From assembly GCA_035282865.1 (NCBI GenBank), contig DATEVB010000104.1, positions 1 to 31,201 on the forward strand: 31,201 nucleotides of DNA, read 5' to 3'. The first letter of the stretch is position 1, and each line of letters starts with the position of its first letter. Position numbers and translations under genes: made by a program. Positions 1-7,503 of this stretch are shown here, piece after piece. Origin of the DNA: UBA4744 sp035282865. GTDB taxonomy: Bacteria; Actinomycetota; Acidimicrobiia; Spongiisociales; UBA4744. The notes under the pieces are model-generated. The model was not told the origin of the DNA. It did no database searches and saw nothing but the letters and a program-made list of their open reading frames with translations.

Positions 1-254
1 TGACCCGGTAATCCGGCCAGCGATTTCTCGTCGAAGACCTGACTGACCAGACCCATGTCCTTGGAGACCGTCACCGTTTCGCCGTCGGACACCGCGATCC
101 CGGCGCTCTCCTGGCCTCGATGCTGGAGGGCGAACAGTCCATAGGAAACGAGGTGGGCGGCATCGGTTTCGGGTGCGTAGACGCCGAACACTCCGCAGGC
201 CTCGCCGGGTCTGGAGAATTCGGAACAACCGGGGGTCGTCAGCGCGGGCTTCAA
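1..254 (-). CDS. purF: Amidophosphoribosyltransferase PurF, 5' part only
   Basis: This is the N-terminal part (about 84 codons) of the first enzyme of de novo purine synthesis, which converts PRPP and glutamine to phosphoribosylamine. The gene runs off the left edge. The translation contains EACGVFGVYAPE, with the N-terminal nucleophile cysteine of the Ntn-type glutaminase domain at residue 20, and then LQHRGQESAGI, both diagnostic of PurF. The preceding 19 residues would be the propeptide that is cleaved in this family. No ATG or upstream GTG is available in frame; the TTG at 254 is the best start because a TACAAT hexamer lies 8 bases before it and there is no Shine-Dalgarno sequence. The gene lies downstream of purL on the same strand, separated by a plus-strand gene, so it probably has its own promoter. 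The identity is sure and the start moderately so. Confidence 0.93.
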   Translation of the reverse strand, partial: MKPALTTPGCSEFSRPGEACGVFGVYAPETDAAHLVSYGLFALQHRGQESAGIAVSDGETVTVSKDMGLVSQVFDEKSLAGLPG

Positions 255-262
255 GGCGGGGG

Positions 263-268
263 ATTGTA
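263..268 (-). promoter_or_regulatory. -10 hexamer for purF (leaderless)
   Basis: TACAAT on the minus strand, 8 bases upstream of the TTG start of purF. It matches 5 of 6 bases of the TATAAT consensus. Transcription would start at or next to the start codon. No convincing -35 element is seen, which is common in actinobacterial promoters. Confidence 0.5.
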
Positions 269-283
269 GGCAGGTTGGGGAAG

Positions 284-311
284 GTTCGAAGGCTGAAGTT
301 CGAAGCTTCCT
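284..311. repeat. Short period-7 repeat
   Basis: Three consecutive heptamers read GTTCGAA, GGCTGAA, GTTCGAA, followed by a diverged fourth unit. The 8-mer GTTCGAAG recurs exactly 14 bases apart. The block lies just upstream of purF and is one of several period-7 blocks in intergenic gaps of this window. Confidence 0.45.
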
Positions 312-479
312 GGCCGGCGATGCGACACGCAGGGTCGTTTCCCGTGTCTCTCCCGCCGGCGTGTTCCCCCGTCCATGGGAAGTCATGCTGCTCGCCGAAC
401 GGTAACTTGGCAGCATGGCGGTGCGGACATGCCGGTTGGGGGTACGTTCCCCGGGGCAGTGCGCTACTGGCGGCCACCG

Positions 480-731
480 ATGACCAAGGCCGGTTACTGC
501 TTTCGTTGCGACATACCGGCGGAGGGTGAGGTGTGCCCAACTTGTGGCGCACCGCTCTACCGGGAGGAGAAGATCGCCGGTCCAAAAGCATCCCCGCCGT
601 TCACCGTCGGCGAGACTGATTTGGGTCGGCGTTTGGCCCCCCGCTTCCGGGCCATCCTTGCCATCGTCGCGGTCGCCCTGCTGTTGGTAGCTATCGCAGT
701 GGTGGCCGCCTCGACGGCAGGCGTGTCCTGA
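480..731 (+). CDS. Small zinc-ribbon membrane protein, unknown function
   Basis: The start at 480 gives an 83-residue protein. A zinc-ribbon motif C-x2-C-x8-C-x2-C spans residues 7-22 (CFRCD ... CPTCG), and one hydrophobic segment at about 58-78 is a likely membrane anchor with little after it. The order suggests a cytoplasmic zinc ribbon tethered to the membrane. I chose this start because it puts the ribbon at the very N-terminus; an in-frame ATG at 375 would add 35 residues of poor composition. The same ribbon with the same spacing begins the large membrane protein at 4942-7386. The gene interrupts the purL-purF series on the opposite strand. I do not recognise a family with known function. 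Confidence 0.65.
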   Translation: MTKAGYCFRCDIPAEGEVCPTCGAPLYREEKIAGPKASPPFTVGETDLGRRLAPRFRAILAIVAVALLLVAIAVVAASTAGVS

Positions 732-778
732 GCCGGCATAGGCCGGCCCGCTACTGCCACCTGTTCACGCCAACTCCG

Positions 779-834
779 GGCTGGTTGCCGACTACGAACC
801 TCGAACTCAAGATGCCGGTCGCTGGTCGCCGGCC
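779..834. repeat. Degenerate period-7 tandem repeat array (8 units)
   Basis: Eight successive heptamers of two related types fill this gap. Examples are TACGAAC and CTCGAAC in the middle, and GCCGGTC, GCTGGTC, GCCGGCC at the right end. The array runs into the first base of the purL stop codon. It is not in a gene and does not form a good terminator. Confidence 0.45.
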
Positions 835-3008
835 TACCCCATACGGCGGGGAAGGGCGGTGCGCCACACCCGGCTCGCTTCCTCCAAGTTCACTGCTGCC
901 CGTCCCAGCCTGATCTCGCCCTCACCAAAGGTCCCTATTCGGCGGACGGGTACTCCCGCCTGGTCGGCCATGGCCACCATGCGATCGGATTGCCCGGGGT
1001 GAACCGCGGCGATGAGGCGATTCGGGTCTTCAGCAAACGCATGTCCCAGCCAGTCGACCGTGGCCCCGATGCCGGAAAGGATGCACACCTTCGCCAGGGC
1101 CACCGCCAGCCCACCTTCGGAGAGGTCATGTAACACCGGCGTGATCTCACCGGCGGCCAGCCGGGTCGCCAATCCGATCACCCTGGCGGCCATGTCCGGA
1201 TCGGGTCCTGACGGCCGACCGGCGACCTTTCCCCCCACGACCTTCTGAAAGACACTTCCGGCCAGATCTTCCGAAACATCCGGTCCGATCAACCACAGGT
1301 CCATGCCCGGCGCCGCTCTGTCGAGCCGTGGCGGGCGCTCCGGGTACGGGTCGGCCAGGCCGATCAGCCCGACGACGGGAGTCGGGTAGATATCGATCCC
1401 ATCGCTCTCGTTGTAGAACGAGACGTTGCCGCCCACTACCGGTATCCCCAGGTTCTGGCAGGCCTCCGAGATGCCCTCGACCGTTTCGGCGAATTGCCAC
1501 ATCACTTCGGGCTTCTCCGGGTTGCCGAAGTTGAGGTTATCGACCAATGCCATCGGCTGTGCTCCGGTCACTGCCACGTTGAGAGCCGCTTCGTAGACAA
1601 GACGGGCGGCTCCCCGCCTTGGGTCCAGGTAGCAGCGGCGCCCGTTGCCGTCGGTAGTTCCGGCCAACGCTTTGCTGGTTCCCTTGATACGCAGCAGGGT
1701 GCCATCGTGTCCGGGGCCGACCACAGTGTTGAGGAACAGCATGTGGTCGTACTGCTCGTAAACCCAGGCGGGATCGGCCAATGATGGGTCGTCGAGCAGC
1801 TTCAACATGCTGGCGGCAATATCCGGGTGATCAGTAACCAGTCGGTCCGCCCACAAGTCATCCAACCAGTCGGGGCGGCGGAGGGGACGGTTGTACACCG
1901 GGGCGTCTTCCGACAGCGAAGCGGCCGGGACTTCGGCGACCAGCTCACCGTCTGCGAAGACTCGCAAGGCGCCGCCGCGGGCCACCGTGCCGATGCGGGA
2001 GGCGTCGATCTCCCAGTTGGCGGCTATTGCCAGGACCTCATCGACATCGGCGGGGGCGACGAACGCCATCATGCGCTCCTGCGACTCCGACATGAGCAAT
2101 TCGGCCGGGGTCATGCCCGGTTCCCGGACATGGACCCGTCTCAGATCGATCTCCATGCCCATGCTCGCCTTGGCGGCCGGCTCGGAGGTGGCGCAGGACA
2201 ACCCGGCGGCGCCCAGGTCCTGGATGCCAACGACCAGACCCCGCTCGTAGAGTTCCAGGCACGCCTCGATCAGCTTCTTCTCCTCGAAGGGGTCACCCAC
2301 CTGTACCGAGGGGCGTTTGGCGGGGCCGGCATCGTCGAAACTCGCTGAAGCGAGGATGGAGGCGCCACCGATGCCATCCCGCCCGGTGGCCGATCCCAGC
2401 AGCACGGCCTCGGTCCCTTCGCCGCCCGACTCGGCCAAAACCAATTGCTCGCGCCGGAGGATTCCCAATGCCATCACATTGACGAGAGGGTTGCCTGCGT
2501 AGCAGTCCTCGAACGCCACCTCGCCGCCAACTGTTGGCACACCGACTGCGTTTCCGTAGCCGGCGATCCCCGCCACCACCCCGGCGAACAAGTAGCGGTT
2601 GTGAGGGTCGTCGAGCGACCCGAAGCGGATCTGGTCCCACACGGCGATCGGTCGGGCGCCCATGGTGAAAACGTCTCGAAGGATGCCTCCCACGCCGGTT
2701 GCGGCGCCCTGGTACGGCTCAACGAATGAGGGGTGGTTGTGTGATTCGATCCGGAATGCGGCCAGCCAGCCGTCGCCGAGATCGATGACGCCGGCGTTCT
2801 CGCCGGGACCGACCACCACCCACGGCGCCTCGACCGGAAAACGTTTGAGATGGGGGCGGGAGGACTTGTAGGAACAATGCTCGGACCACATCACCGAATA
2901 CATGGCCAGTTCCGCGTCCCGCGGCGGCCGGCCGAGGATCTCGCGGACAGCCTCGTACTCGTCGTCGGTCATCCCTAGTGTCTGGTGGAGAACGACCTGG
3001 TCAGGCAT
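834..3008 (-). CDS. purL: Phosphoribosylformylglycinamidine synthase, subunit PurL
   Basis: This 724-residue protein is the ATP-dependent synthetase subunit of FGAM synthase, which converts FGAR to FGAM using ammonia from PurQ. Its length fits the small, three-component PurL rather than the ~1300-residue fused enzyme. Visible family motifs are MWSEHCSYKSSRPHL near residue 40, the ESHNHPSFVEPYQGAATGVG region near 90-110, GGEVAFEDCY, LGAAGLSCATSE, and the second-half GGNVSFYNE and DLSEGGLAVALA. The ATG at 3008 overlaps the end of purQ by 8 bases, so translation is probably coupled. It is the last gene of the purC-S-Q-L run; the gap below it holds a repeat array and a gene on the other strand. 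Confidence 0.97.
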   Translation of the reverse strand: MPDQVVLHQTLGMTDDEYEAVREILGRPPRDAELAMYSVMWSEHCSYKSSRPHLKRFPVEAPWVVVGPGENAGVIDLGDGWLAAFRIESHNHPSFVEPYQGAATGVGGILRDVFTMGARPIAVWDQIRFGSLDDPHNRYLFAGVVAGIAGYGNAVGVPTVGGEVAFEDCYAGNPLVNVMALGILRREQLVLAESGGEGTEAVLLGSATGRDGIGGASILASASFDDAGPAKRPSVQVGDPFEEKKLIEACLELYERGLVVGIQDLGAAGLSCATSEPAAKASMGMEIDLRRVHVREPGMTPAELLMSESQERMMAFVAPADVDEVLAIAANWEIDASRIGTVARGGALRVFADGELVAEVPAASLSEDAPVYNRPLRRPDWLDDLWADRLVTDHPDIAASMLKLLDDPSLADPAWVYEQYDHMLFLNTVVGPGHDGTLLRIKGTSKALAGTTDGNGRRCYLDPRRGAARLVYEAALNVAVTGAQPMALVDNLNFGNPEKPEVMWQFAETVEGISEACQNLGIPVVGGNVSFYNESDGIDIYPTPVVGLIGLADPYPERPPRLDRAAPGMDLWLIGPDVSEDLAGSVFQKVVGGKVAGRPSGPDPDMAARVIGLATRLAAGEITPVLHDLSEGGLAVALAKVCILSGIGATVDWLGHAFAEDPNRLIAAVHPGQSDRMVAMADQAGVPVRRIGTFGEGEIRLGRAAVNLEEASRVWRTALPRRMG

Positions 3009-3699
3009 GGGCGCCTCTCATGCTCATCGCAAATGATTCCATCAGCACGCGTCCGTCTGAAGAGCCGAGCACGTCTTCGATCGCCCGTTCCGGGTGGGGC
3101 ATCAAACCGGCCACGTTGCCCGCCCGGTTGGTGATCCCGGCCGTATTCTCGAGTGACCCGTTCGGGTTGGCCTGCTCCGTCACCCGGCCGGTCGGATCCG
3201 AGTACTGAAGCACGATACGGCCGTCGCGTTCCATGTCCGCAAAGGTGACCGGGTCGGCGGCGTAGTTGCCTTCGTATGAATTCAAGGGTAACTCGAGGAC
3301 TTGCCCCACCCGGGCGGCCCTGGTCAGAATCGAATCCGTGGAGGTGACCTGGAGATGTACGGGCCGGCAGATGAACCGGAGTCCCGCATTCTGGGTCAAC
3401 ACCCCCGGGAGCAGGCCCGCTTCGCAGAGGATCTGGAACCCGTTGCAGATGCCAAGCACCGGGACCCCCAGACCGGCCAGACGCTCGACCTCGCTCATGA
3501 TCGGTGAGAATCGGGCGATCGCTCCCGTACGGAGGTAGTCGCCGTGGGCGAAACCCCCGGGGAGCACCACGCCGGTGAACTCACTGAGGTCGGTTCGGCG
3601 ATGCCAGACCATCTCGGCTTTCACACCAAGGGATGCGAGTGCGTAGACGACATCCTGCTCGCAGTTGGTGCCCGGGAACACGACCACTGCCGCCTTCAC
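3001..3699 (-). CDS. purQ: FGAM synthase, glutaminase subunit PurQ
   Basis: PurQ (232 residues) is the class I glutamine amidotransferase subunit that passes ammonia to PurL. The N-terminus KAAVVVFPGTNCEQDV, the oxyanion segment LPGGFAHGDYLR, the nucleophile Cys85 in LGICNGFQIL, and the catalytic His/Glu in LMPHPERA are all present. The start is GTG at 3699, chosen because it forms a 4-base GTGA overlap with the purS stop and begins directly at the conserved KAAVVVFPG. A longer frame opening at 3756 would add 19 residues that overlap purS and have no family counterpart. The gene sits between purS and purL as in most organisms with the split enzyme. Confidence 0.96.
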   Translation of the reverse strand: MKAAVVVFPGTNCEQDVVYALASLGVKAEMVWHRRTDLSEFTGVVLPGGFAHGDYLRTGAIARFSPIMSEVERLAGLGVPVLGICNGFQILCEAGLLPGVLTQNAGLRFICRPVHLQVTSTDSILTRAARVGQVLELPLNSYEGNYAADPVTFADMERDGRIVLQYSDPTGRVTEQANPNGSLENTAGITNRAGNVAGLMPHPERAIEDVLGSSDGRVLMESFAMSMRGAHA

Positions 3700-3938
3700 T
3701 CGCCGACCACCACCTCGAAATCCTCCATCACCGGGTTGGCCAGCAAACGTTCGCACATGGTGCGGACGTCAGCTTCGATGGCGGCGGGGTCGGTGCCCCC
3801 GATGTCGAGTTCGATGGTGCGGTTGATCCGGACCTTCTCGACGGTTTCGAAACCGAGGTCGCGCAACGCCCGACCCACCGTGGTTCCCTGCGGATCGGCA
3901 ATGTCCGGCCGGCGGCGCACATACACGGTGACCTTCAC
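3696..3938 (-). CDS. purS: FGAM synthase subunit PurS
   Basis: PurS is a small (80-residue) bridging subunit needed for assembly of PurL with PurQ. The sequence begins KVTVYVRRRPDIADPQG and contains VGRALRDLGFETVEKVR and CERLLANPVMEDFEV, the usual PurS pattern (ferredoxin-like fold). The GTG start at 3938 shares a GTGA overlap with the purC stop, and a GGAG lies just upstream, so it is better than the longer frame that opens at 4136. The length matches the family. Confidence 0.95.
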   Translation of the reverse strand: MKVTVYVRRRPDIADPQGTTVGRALRDLGFETVEKVRINRTIELDIGGTDPAAIEADVRTMCERLLANPVMEDFEVVVGE

Positions 3939-4819
3939 CCGGCTCCTCCCCGTAGGTACTCGCCGAAAGGTCTCCCGGCGATTCGCTCGTAGGCCTCCAG
4001 GTACCTCGCACGGGTACCGGCGATGACTTCGGCCGGAAGTCGGGGCGCCGGCGCTACATGGTCCCATCCGGTCGAGTCCAGCCAATCGCGGACATACTGC
4101 TTGTCGAACGACGGGACGGGCCGGCCCGGCTCCCACTGATCGGCAGGCCAGTAGCGGGACGAATCGGCCGTCAACACTTCATCGACGAGAAGCAGTTCAC
4201 TGTTGGCGAACCCGAATTCGAATTTGGTGTCGGCCAGGATCACCCCTCGCCGGGCGGCGTACTCGGAGGCGCGCAGATAGATATCGATCGATCGGGTCCG
4301 CAACTCCTGGTAGAGGTCGTCACCGAGTTGTGCCCTCGCCCGGGCCTCTGTCAAGTTCTCGTCGTGGCCGGATTCCGCCTTGGTCGCAGGTGTGAAGATC
4401 GGCACCGGCAGCTTGTCGGCCATCTGTAGTCCGGCCGGGAGGTGTTCGGTGGTTGGGCCGCCCCCATCGCGGTACTCACGCCAGGAGGAGCCATACAGGT
4501 AGCCACGAACGACGCATTCAACGGGGATCACCTCGGCGCGGCGGACCACCATCGCTCTGCCCGCCAGGTCCGGCCGCTGGCCGTCGGTGATACCGGGGAC
4601 GGTGCCCAGGTCGACGGTGACCATGTGATGGGGAGTGTCCAGTAACTCGAACCAGTGCAATGACAGGCCGGTGAGCACCCGGCCCTTGTCGGGGATCGGG
4701 TCGGCGAGGATGACGTCGTAGGCAGAGATGCGGTCCGAGGCGACAAAGAGCAGGCGGTCGTCGTCGATCCGGTATATCTCACGGACCTTTCCCGATCCAA
4801 CGTGTTCCAACGCCAGCAC
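3935..4819 (-). CDS. purC: SAICAR synthetase PurC
   Basis: PurC (294 residues) condenses CAIR with aspartate using ATP to give SAICAR. Motifs are GSGKVREIY (nucleotide loop) at the N-terminus, SDRISAYDV, ECVVRGYLYGSSWREY, KAESGHDENLT, ILADTKFEFG and DEVLTADSSRYWP. The frame is open back to 4972, but the family starts close to GSGKVREIY. GTG at 4819 fits best: TACCAT lies 7 bases before it, consistent with a leaderless message, and there is no Shine-Dalgarno sequence. It is the first gene of the purC-S-Q-L operon. The start could also be the TTG three codons later. Confidence 0.95.
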   Translation of the reverse strand: MLALEHVGSGKVREIYRIDDDRLLFVASDRISAYDVILADPIPDKGRVLTGLSLHWFELLDTPHHMVTVDLGTVPGITDGQRPDLAGRAMVVRRAEVIPVECVVRGYLYGSSWREYRDGGGPTTEHLPAGLQMADKLPVPIFTPATKAESGHDENLTEARARAQLGDDLYQELRTRSIDIYLRASEYAARRGVILADTKFEFGFANSELLLVDEVLTADSSRYWPADQWEPGRPVPSFDKQYVRDWLDSTGWDHVAPAPRLPAEVIAGTRARYLEAYERIAGRPFGEYLRGGAG

Positions 4820-4826
4820 CAGCGGG

Positions 4827-4832
4827 ATGGTA
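4827..4832 (-). promoter_or_regulatory. -10 hexamer for the purCSQL operon
   Basis: TACCAT on the minus strand, 7 bases before the proposed GTG start of purC. It fits the TAnnnT pattern of leaderless actinobacterial genes. It both supports and partly depends on the start chosen. Confidence 0.4.
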
Positions 4833-4888
4833 GCGGCTGGTCGAGGGCTCCCCGAGCATCGGGCCAACCACCCGGATGAAGGAGGACA

Positions 4889-4906
4889 ACATACCGGCAG
4901 GTATGT
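4889..4906. promoter_or_regulatory. Perfect 7-4-7 palindrome upstream of purC
   Basis: ACATACC and GGTATGT flank the loop GGCA. The palindrome lies about 57-74 bases upstream of the purC -10 hexamer and 36 bases after the stop of the membrane propeller gene. It could be an operator for the purine operon or part of a transcript end; there is no T-tract on the minus strand, which argues against a classic terminator. Confidence 0.4.
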
Positions 4907-4941
4907 CGAAGAGGGATGGCCCGACCTCCGCCCGTCGACGC

Positions 4942-7386
4942 CTACTGCGAACCGTTCGCCGTTTCCACCCAAGCGACGTCGTCCGGTGCCGCGCCCGGTA
5001 GCGCTGTGCTCCCCCGCCCCACCGTGGAAACGGCCAAGTATTCGTCACCATTACCCACGAGCAACCAATTGCCGTCCGGTGAGAACCCCATCGGGATCCC
5101 CGGCCGGGTCTCCAGGACGCATGCGCCTCCTGCGCCGGCGCCACACATGGATTCGAGGGCCAGCGGGGCGGCCATGACGACGGTAACCGGCCCGTCGGGC
5201 CCGTCGATCCGAGCAGCGAATAGCTCAGCTGTTGGTCCGGTGTCCGGTTCGGTCAGGATCCCGCCCCCGGTGGCCCGTCCGGCGAATGAGAAGACGGCCC
5301 AGGCCTCCGAAGTCATGGCCGGAGCAGGCGGGAAGAAGGGAGTGGTGAGCAGCGGGCTGTCGGCCGGCACCTGCCAGATCTGTGCACCTCCATCGGCGGT
5401 CGAGACCAGCACGAAAAGAGCTCGCCGAACCACCCCTACCGCCAGGATGCGCTGTGCGTCGAGATCATCAGCGGTGAGGACGACGTTGATCCCGGTTCCG
5501 ACCGGGATGGTCTGAATCGCCGACCCGTCCGGCGTAACGTGAAAGACGGTTCCGCCAAGGATGTTCAGTGAGCTTCCTTTCGCGAGGGTGGTGAACAGGC
5601 CGGCATCGGGTCCAAACAGAATCGAACCGGTGTCGGTTTCGAGGTACCAGCGGGTGGCATCCGGGCCGCTGGAAGTCAGAGCCTGACCGTTTCCAGGGCC
5701 CAGGGCGATGGCTCGCGCCAACCGGGCACCATCCGGCAACTGGAATGAATTGAGCGTTCCGAGCACGCGGGCCGACCCCGGGCGCGTCGGATCCGCCCGC
5801 GTAACCGTATGCTGAGATTCGTCCGCCGAAACAGAGAGGAAAAATCCGGGGAGGCCGGCTGAGGTGATGGCGGTGAGCCCCAACTCGAAGCATGCATCGG
5901 TCGTCCAGCACCACGCTTCGATCGGTTCCAAGCCACCGGGCGTCCGGCGGAAGATGCCGCCTTCCCGCAACTCGAGCAGGTTGGAGGTAGCCAGGGCGAC
6001 GTGGGGCACCGGGGAAATGGCCGGGTCGTATACCCGGAGCCTGCCAAATACCTCGCCGCCGCCCCTACCGACCAACGTTGCCGACGCCTGCTCCGGATCG
6101 GCGGACCAGACCTGCAGCCCGGTGCCGTCCAACCAGTACAAGCCGCTCCCGTCTCCCGACCAGGCAAAACCCTGCGCCGGATCGGTGGTCAGCAAATGGC
6201 GGGCCGTACCGATGATGGACAGCACCGTCAGGCCCTCCTCTCCCTCACCATCCGCCCCGGTCCGTCCCCGCACCGCCAGGTAGCGCTGCCGGGGATCGAA
6301 TGCTCCCTCGATGACGATGGGCAGACCCGCCGGATCGGCCGGGAACTGGCCGAAGAGGTCATCCCACCGGCGCAACACTCTCCCGGTCAGGTCGCGGAGC
6401 TCGAGGCCGCTCCCGCTCCAGACGGCTATTTGGGTATCGGACACGGCGATGGCACGTCCCGGCATGGCGCTCCGGCTAACTTCGTCGGTTGCCAGATCCC
6501 ACAGGTAGTACCCGCCTTGGAAGGCGTTGAGAGCCAGGACGGTCGATTCGGGCGACCAGAGGAGCGAGGCGATGGCTGCTACCGCTGTCGACGGTGAATC
6601 GCGAGGCGAGATCACGGACTGGTAACCGATGGCCCAGACGTGCGGAACCCCCGTTGCATCGACCATGGCCAGCCGGGTTCCGTCCGGCGAGACCAGGGGA
6701 GGGATGCTCATCGGCCCGGGCCAGGGGAGAGGGGTGTCTTCCAAGGGGGGACCGGCCCCTCCGACGCCGATCAAGACCACGTGATCGTTTTCGCTATCGA
6801 TTCCCACCAACCTGCCGTCTGGCAACGAGTCGACGATCGTTGTGGAAGGGGAAATGCTGAGCAACCCGGCGGCCATCGACGGTCCGTACAAGACGTCCGG
6901 CCGGTTGGACGAGAACCCGAACCCGCCCACCCAGGTGCCCAACGGTGGTTCCCACAAGTCCCGGGAGCTGCCGGGTACCCGTACGGTGGTCGTGGTTTGA
7001 GCGGTGATCGATGGGGTCTCGACGATGTCGTCCTCGGGCGCATTGCCCGAGGGCCCGGTCAGTACGGACAAGAACACGATGCCACCCACCACAACTGCGG
7101 CAGTTGGTGCCCAGCGGCCGGGCGCCAGAGGTGCCTTTTGTCGGCGTACTTCCCATGCCGTGTCCGGCAGATAGGTGCCAGCAGGCGGGGTGGGCACATG
7201 CGCGGTGGACGGCGGCCCGGGTGCTTGCACCGGCTCGGGTTGAGCTTCGCCGGCGATCGGGCGGAGGTGTCCGTCCCTCCGACGAGCGACTTGGTCATGG
7301 GCGGGACGCCAGGTTGCAGCACCACACGTTGGGCACAACTCCGTCTCCACGGCGGCATCGCACATGAAGCAATAGCGTTCGGCCAC
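4942..7386 (-). CDS. Zinc-ribbon, one-pass membrane protein with beta-propeller-like region
   Basis: This is an 814-residue protein of unknown role. Residues 6-21 hold a zinc ribbon C-x2-C-x8-C-x2-C (CFMCD ... CPTCG). A Pro-rich linker follows to about 85, then one membrane helix at about 93-112, a Thr-rich stretch near 130, and some 650 residues of repeated beta-strand pattern. The repeats include VSPDGTRLAMVD, LLWSPESTVLALN, FAWSGDGSGLYWL and FSPDGNWLLVGN, which resemble WD40/TolB/YncE propeller blades. The predicted layout is a cytoplasmic ribbon and an external propeller, as for a sensor or scaffold. The GTG start follows TAGCCT by 6 bases. It lies upstream of purC on the same strand but with a 122-base gap and no obvious link to purines. 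Its ribbon matches that of the small protein at 480-731. Confidence 0.8.
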   Translation of the reverse strand: MAERYCFMCDAAVETELCPTCGAATWRPAHDQVARRRDGHLRPIAGEAQPEPVQAPGPPSTAHVPTPPAGTYLPDTAWEVRRQKAPLAPGRWAPTAAVVVGGIVFLSVLTGPSGNAPEDDIVETPSITAQTTTTVRVPGSSRDLWEPPLGTWVGGFGFSSNRPDVLYGPSMAAGLLSISPSTTIVDSLPDGRLVGIDSENDHVVLIGVGGAGPPLEDTPLPWPGPMSIPPLVSPDGTRLAMVDATGVPHVWAIGYQSVISPRDSPSTAVAAIASLLWSPESTVLALNAFQGGYYLWDLATDEVSRSAMPGRAIAVSDTQIAVWSGSGLELRDLTGRVLRRWDDLFGQFPADPAGLPIVIEGAFDPRQRYLAVRGRTGADGEGEEGLTVLSIIGTARHLLTTDPAQGFAWSGDGSGLYWLDGTGLQVWSADPEQASATLVGRGGGEVFGRLRVYDPAISPVPHVALATSNLLELREGGIFRRTPGGLEPIEAWCWTTDACFELGLTAITSAGLPGFFLSVSADESQHTVTRADPTRPGSARVLGTLNSFQLPDGARLARAIALGPGNGQALTSSGPDATRWYLETDTGSILFGPDAGLFTTLAKGSSLNILGGTVFHVTPDGSAIQTIPVGTGINVVLTADDLDAQRILAVGVVRRALFVLVSTADGGAQIWQVPADSPLLTTPFFPPAPAMTSEAWAVFSFAGRATGGGILTEPDTGPTAELFAARIDGPDGPVTVVMAAPLALESMCGAGAGGACVLETRPGIPMGFSPDGNWLLVGNGDEYLAVSTVGRGSTALPGAAPDDVAWVETANGSQ

Positions 7387-7392
7387 AAAAAA

Positions 7393-7398
7393 AGGCTA
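7393..7398 (-). promoter_or_regulatory. -10 hexamer for the propeller protein gene
   Basis: TAGCCT on the minus strand followed by a run of six T and then the GTG start, so the transcript would begin at the start codon. No Shine-Dalgarno sequence is present. Confidence 0.4.
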
Positions 7399-7435
7399 GT
7401 GCGAGCGCCTGCCAAGGCGTTGGGCGTGCGGGGTA

Positions 7436-7449
7436 GACGGAGGACGGAG
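7436..7449. repeat. Two perfect GACGGAG heptamers
   Basis: GACGGAG occurs twice in tandem in the 117-base gap between the znuC end and the start of the membrane propeller gene. It is short and may be chance alone, but it shares the 7-base period of the other intergenic repeats here. Confidence 0.35.
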
Positions 7450-7503
7450 GCTATGGACCGGGTCGTTTGGTACCGACCCAACTCTGCCTCTGGCTGGTTG
7501 ACT

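Noticed and set aside
173..529. Plus-strand open frame opposite the purF start.
   Set aside because: It is Arg-rich, overlaps purF antisense and the small zinc-ribbon gene, and has no motif.
3700..3756. Longer N-terminus for purQ.
   Set aside because: The conserved protein begins at KAAVVVFPG, directly after a GTG that overlaps the purS stop as GTGA.
4820..4972. Longer N-terminus for purC from the codon at 4972.
   Set aside because: The added 51 residues have no counterpart in PurC and overlap the end of the upstream gene; the GTG at 4819 fits the family start and has a -10 hexamer.
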